From Amycolatopsis vancoresmycina (GTDB taxonomy: Bacteria > Actinomycetota > Actinomycetes > Mycobacteriales > Pseudonocardiaceae), in NCBI RefSeq assembly GCF_000716785.1, contig NZ_JNYY01000005.1, forward strand, positions 434,001-498,000: 64,000 nt of DNA, given 5' to 3'. Both the position numbers and the translations under genes were made by a program. A model generated the notes under the pieces. That model was not told the origin of the DNA. It did no database searches and saw only the letters and a program-made list of their open reading frames with translations. Shown piece after piece: positions 63,101 to 64,000 of this stretch (its first letter is position 1; each line of letters opens with the position of its first letter).

Positions 63101-64000
63101 CTGGAACGCGCCGCTGTAGGCGTAGCCGCGCTCGGTGAGGTCGGAGTAGAAGTTCTCGACGTCGATCGGCTCCGCCCCGGCGGGCGGCCAGGCAGCGAAG
63201 TCGAAGCGGTCCGGCTCCCGCGAGGCCGACTCGCCGAGGAGACCGGTGGCGTGCCGGACCCATTCGTCGCCGTCTTCCCGCATGGAGAAGACGTCCACCG
63301 CGCGCGAGCCGGTTTCGTTCGGCCCGCTCACCGCGACCTGCACGCGGACGCCGCCGCGCTCGGCCAGCACCAGCGGTGCCTCGATGACGAGCTCTTCCAG
63401 GACGCCGAAGCCGAGCTCGTCCCCGGCGCGCAGCGCGAGGTCGACGTAGACCGTGCCCGGGATGAGCACCACCCCGCCGATCGCGTGCCCGGCCAGCCAC
63501 GGGTGCGACTGCAGCGACAGCCGGGAGGTGAAGACCAGGCCGTCGGACTGCGGCAGCGGCACGACCGCGCCCAGCAGCGGGTGGTCGGCGCCGACGAGGC
63601 CGAGCGACACGGCGTCCTTCGCCGATTCGCCGAGCTGCAGCCAGTAGTGCTGGTGGTCGAAGGCGTACGTCGGCAGGTCGGCGCGCCGGAACGGCGGCAG
63701 CACGCCGGTCCAGTCCACGGTCACGCCGCGCACGAACAGCTCGGCCGCCGAGGCCAGCAGGCGCCGGAGGCCGCCGTCCTCGCGCCGCAGCGTCCCGGTG
63801 ACGACGGCTTCGGTGCCGTCGACCAGCTCGTTGATCGGCTGGACCAGCACGGGGTGCGCGCTGACCTCGACGAACACCCGGTGGCCCTGCTCGATCAGCC
63901 CGGCCACCGCCGGGCCGAACCGGACCTGGCGGCGCAGGTTGCGGTACCAGTAGCCGCCGTCGAGGACCCCGGCGTCTTCGACCCACTCGCCGGTGACGGT
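51200..64000 (-). CDS. rifB: Type I PKS RifB, end of module 4 plus modules 5 and 6 (5' end outside window)
   Basis: 4266 residues lie in the window; the frame is open to the edge, which falls within the module 4 AT. Counting from the edge: DH4 120-413 (HAIGGVVLIP intact), KR4 557-737 (LDD), ACP4 830-903; KS5 927-1347, AT5 1450-1747 (YASH), DH5 1787-2037 (degenerate), KR5 2167-2337, ACP5 2437-2507; KS6 2530-2953, AT6 3060-3367 (YGSH), DH6 3410-3697 (HAVGGVVILP intact), KR6 3870-4040, ACP6 4137-4210, then a docking tail. The pattern matches RifB modules 4 to 6, which add three propionates. DH4 makes the C-28/29 alkene; the dead DH5 leaves the C-27 hydroxyl. The stop TGA abuts the rifC start region. 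Confidence 0.95.
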   Translation of the reverse strand, partial: TVTGEWVEDAGVLDGGYWYRNLRRQVRFGPAVAGLIEQGHRVFVEVSAHPVLVQPINELVDGTEAVVTGTLRREDGGLRRLLASAAELFVRGVTVDWTGVLPPFRRADLPTYAFDHQHYWLQLGESAKDAVSLGLVGADHPLLGAVVPLPQSDGLVFTSRLSLQSHPWLAGHAIGGVVLIPGTVYVDLALRAGDELGFGVLEELVIEAPLVLAERGGVRVQVAVSGPNETGSRAVDVFSMREDGDEWVRHATGLLGESASREPDRFDFAAWPPAGAEPIDVENFYSDLTERGYAYSGAFQGMRAVWRRGEEVFAEVALPDDHREDAGKFGLHPALLDAALHTNAFANPGDQRSVLPFAWNGLVLHAVGASALRVRVAPGGPDALTFQAADETGGLVVTMDSLVSREVSAEQLETAAGEERDSLFQVDWIDLPAAESVATDHAEVLEAVGGEAIDLTTRVLEAVQVWLEGAAEEARLVVVTRGAVREVTDPAGAAVWGLVRAAQAENPGRIVLVDTDGELPLGAVLGTGEPQIAVRGGTFSVPRLSRATGRVPDAPAVFSPDGTVLLTGGTGSLGALVAKHLVARHGVRRLVLASRRGVAAEDLLTELAEQGASVSVVACDVSDRDQVAALLAEHRPTGIVHLAGLLDDGVIGALNRERLAGVFAPKVTAANHLDELAGDLDAFVVFSSAAALMGSAGQGNYAAANAYLDGLMARRRAAGLPGVSLAWGLWEQADGLTAHLSATDQARMSRGGVLAMTPAEALDSFDIGLAAEQALLVPIKLDLKTLRGAGEVPHLLRGLVRASRRVARTAAASGGGLVHKLAGLSTADQDGVLLGIIQAEAAAVLGFNAPELAQGTKGFSDLGFDSLTAVELRNRLSAATGVKLPATLVFDYPTPVALARHLREELGETVAGTPAAPVAAAADAGEPIAIVGMACRLPGGVMSPEDLWRMVAEGRDGMSAFPEDRGWDLDGLFDSDPERPGTAYIRQGGFLHEAALFDPGFFGISPREALAMDPQQRLLLEASWEALERAGIDPTKTRGDAVGVFSGVSIHDYLESLGNMPAELEGFVTTATAGSVASGRVSYTFGFEGPAVTVDTACSSSLVAIHLAAQALRQGECTMALAGGVAVMGSPIGVIGMSRQRGMAEDGRVKAFADGADGTVLSEGVGIVVLERLSVARERGHQVLAVLRGSAVNQDGASNGLTAPNGPSQQRVIRSALATAGLQPSDVDAVEAHGTGTALGDPIEAQALLATYGKNRQTPLWLGSLKSNIGHTQAAAGVAAVIKMVQALRHDALPPTLHVQEPTKQVDWSAGAVELLTEGREWARNGHPRRAGVSSFGISGTNAHLILEEAPAGDAPEADVPDGVVPVVVSARSTGSLAGQAARLAEFLDGDVSLTRVAGALLSTRATLADRAVVVAGSAEEARTSLTALARGESAPGLVTGTAGLPGKAVWVFPGQGTQWAGMGRELLDASPVFAERIEECAAALRPWIEWSLVDVLRGEGDLSLIERVDVLQPACFAVMVGLAAVWASVGVVPDAVLGHSQGEIAAACVSGALSLEDAAKVVALRSQAIAAELSGRGGMASVQLSHDEVAARLAPWSGRVEIAAVNGPSSVVIAGDAEALTEAVDALGGRRVAVDYASHTRHVEDIGEILAETLAGITAQAPVVPFYSTVTGEWITEAGVVDGGYWYRNLRNQVGFGPAIDALLEQGHGVFVEVSAHPVLVQPLSELSDAVVTGTLRRGDGGVRRLLTSMAELFVRGVPVDWATTAPPARVELPTYAFDHQHFWLSPPAAADAPSLGLAGADHPLLGAVVTLPQSGGLVFTSRLSVRTHPWLADGVPSTALVELAVRAGDEAGCPVLDDLVVEAPLVLPETGGLRVQVVVSGERAVEVYSQREGDEDWTRNATGHLSATAPAHEPFDFTAWPPAGAQEADGGWRRGEEVFAEVALPGDLDAGAFGIHPVLLDAAVRPVLADDEQPAEWHGLVLHAAGASALRVRLVPGVSLEAADETGGLVLTAGPVAARELSAARTRAGSLYRVDWTEVSIADSAVPEQVEVLEAAGEEPLDLTARVLAAVQTFLADAPEDARLVVVTRGAVRDVTDPAGAAVWGLVRAAQAENPDRIVLLDTDGDVPLGAVLAADEPQIALRGGKYFVPRIARAEQSGDAVFRPDGTVLISGAGALGGLVARRLVERHGVRKLVLASRRGQEADGVAELVAELAADVSVVACDVSDRAQVAALLDEHRPTAVVHTAGVLDAGVIGTLDRERLARVFAPKVEAVRHLDELTRDRDLDAFVVYSSVSAVFMGAGSGSYAAANAYLDGLMANRRAAGLPGLSLAWGLWEQSTGMAANTDEATRARMSRRGGLQIMTQAEGMDLFDAALGSSESLLVPAKLDLRADGTVPHMLRGLVRARRAQARTASTTDSGLAGRLAGLTPADQLTLLLDLVRAQVAAVLGHADASAVRVDTAFKDAGFDSLTAVELRNRMRAATGLKLPATLVFDYPNPQALARHLREELGGAAETPVTAVAAKADLDEPIAIVGMACRLPGGVTGPEDLWRLVSEGRDAVSGFPTDRGWDLEGIYDPDPARPGKTYTRHGGFLHEAGLFDAGFFGISPREAVAMDPQQRLLLETSWEAMEDAGVDPLSLKGNDVGVFTGMFGQGYVAPGDSVVTPELEGFAGTGGSSSVASGRVSYVFGFEGPAVTIDSACSSSLVAMHLAAQSLRQGECSMALAGGATVMANPGAFVEFSRQRGLAVDGRCKAFAAAADGTGWAEGVGVVVLERLSVARERGHRILAVLRGSAVNQDGASNGLTAPNGPSQQRVIRRALGSAGLGPSDVDAVEAHGTGTTLGDPIEAQALLATYGRGRETPLWLGSLKSNIGHAQAAAGVAGVIKMVQALRHEVLPPTLHVDEPTPEVDWSAGAVELLTEAREWPRNGRPRRAGVSAFGVSGTNAHLILEEAPEDLVSEKASSNPPYHSRQSVVPVVVSARSTASLAGQAGRLADVVAGDAPLAGVARALVTDRAALTERAVVVAGSREEAVTGLEALARGEDTAAVVTGRAGAPGKLVWVFPGQGSQWAGMGRQLLDESPVFAERVAECAAALEPWVDWSLLDVLRGESDLLDRVDVVQPASFAVMVGLAAVWQSAGVRPDAVVGHSQGEIAAACVSGALSLPDAAKVVALRSQAIATRLAGRGGMASVALSEEEAAAWLAPWADRVQVAAVNSPTSVVVAGEANALDEVVEALSGREVRVRRVAVDYGSHTNQVEAIEDLLAETLAGIEAQAPAVPFFSTLTGDWITEAGVVDGGYWYRNLRNRVGFGPAVAKLVRQGHGVFVEVSAHPVLVQPLSEISDDAVVTGSLRRDDGGLRRLLTSMAELFVRGVPLDWTAVLPPAARVDLPKYAFDHRHYWLRPAESATDAASLGQAAADHPLLGAVVELPQSDGLVFTSRLSVRTHPWLADHAVGGVVILPGAGLAELAVRAGDEAGCTALDELVIEAPLVVPAQGGVRVQVALGGPDDTGSRTVNVYSRRDGGTGPWTRHATGLLSSAPAPDTGFDFHAWPPAGAERVDVETFYTGLAERGYGYGPAFQGLRAVWRRDGEIFAEAALPEDLGKDAGRFGVHPALLDAALQAATVGGGDEPGEPVLAFAWNGLVLHAAGASALRVRLAPSGPDALSVEAADETGGLVLTMESLVSRPVSAGQLGAAADAGHDAMFRVDWTELPSVPRAEMPAWAQVGSADDVAALAEKTDGPPVAVAEADGDTALAVSSRVLEIVQTWLAAAALEESRLVVATRGAVPAGGDHTVTGPAAAAVWGLVRSAQAEHPDRIVLLDTDGDLAPVLGPVLATGEPQVAVRGTTFHVPRLARAGRTSAAPAVFGPDGTVLVSGAGSLGTLVARHLVTQHGVRKLVLASRRGPDADGAADLVAELADADVSVVACDVSDRDQVAALLESLPDLTGVVHTAGVFEDGVIDALTPEQLSNVYAAKVDAVRHLDELTRDRDLGVFVVFSSVAGVMGGGGQGPYAAANAFLDAAMAGRRAAGLPGLSLAWGLWERSSGMAAHLSEIDHARASRNGVLELTRAEGLDLFDLALRTEESLLVPIKLDLAAMRSGPVGVLFRGLVRPSRTQARKASTVDTGLAARLTGLDPDGREELLVDLVRGQVAVVLGYDGPEAVRPDTAFKDTGFDSLTSVELRNRLREATGLKLPATLVFDYPNPLAVARYLGARLVPESNGHNGNGHDRLRQALVAEDAGEERSIAELGVDDLVQLAFGDE
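55079..55122. repeat. GTGAGTG palindrome inside the module 6 KS-AT linker
   Basis: Copy inside rifB: TCGTGAGTGG/A outer arms and the GTTAGAAC core, with two inner mismatches. Read in frame as VSEKASSNPPYHSRQ. The equivalent linker of module 5 (about 59880-59960) has no such element. Confidence 0.9.

Noticed and set aside
1..64000. CRISPR arrays, tRNA/rRNA genes, insertion sequences
   Set aside because: No spaced direct repeats, no tRNA-like cloverleaf and no transposase motif were seen; the only repeats are homologous PKS modules and the palindromes listed.

Overview
This 64 kb window is very GC-rich actinobacterial DNA, almost certainly from an Amycolatopsis-like organism. It carries a large part of a rifamycin-family (naphthalenic ansamycin) biosynthetic cluster. 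The right 38 kb, all on the minus strand, keeps the published gene order of the rif cluster of A. mediterranei: rifB (3' part: end of module 4, modules 5 and 6), rifC (module 7), rifD (module 8), rifE (modules 9 and 10), rifF (amide synthase), then the AHBA starter-unit genes rifG, H, I, K, L, M and N. No thioesterase follows module 10, as expected for release by RifF.

The left 21 kb is the accessory part. It holds the start of a B12-dependent acyl-CoA mutase (1-197), a heterodimeric ABC exporter (267-3820), a Tat-exported multicopper oxidase (4028-6025), an acyl-CoA carboxylase beta subunit (6095-7690), three cytochromes P450, and a 6-deoxyhexose set. The sugar set comprises a 2,3-dehydratase, a glycosyltransferase, an aldo-keto reductase, a 4-ketoreductase-like SDR and a TylF-type O-methyltransferase. 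A secreted SurE-like phosphatase and a tricorn-protease homologue are embedded among the sugar genes.

Together the parts fit a glycosylated rifamycin, best matching the kanglemycin type. A 2,6-dideoxysugar pathway with an O-methyltransferase could give the methylene-bridged digitoxose at C-27. The acyltransferase of module 8, which sets the C-20 branch, lacks the usual methylmalonyl motif, which fits the different C-20 substituent of kanglemycins. The mutase and carboxylase could supply the unusual extender or the dimethylsuccinyl side acid. The product assignment is inference; the rifamycin-type backbone is secure.

Two sequence-level systems stand out. First, seven promoters share an 18-bp box (consensus CTAYC-N8-GGATG) followed, at 20-22 bp, by a TANNNT-like -10. 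This matches the binding consensus reported for RifZ, the LuxR-family activator of the rif cluster, and ties together the mutase, all three P450s, the sugar operons and the rifK-N operon. Second, a palindromic repeat of about 45 bp occurs in two intergenic sites and, read through in frame, in the KS-AT linker of each of modules 6 to 10 but not module 5. A third item is a small ORF between rifI and rifK that looks like an in-frame junction of a truncated rifK copy with the rifI 3' end.

No intergenic gap exceeds about 210 bases. I saw no tRNA, rRNA, CRISPR array, transposase or origin.
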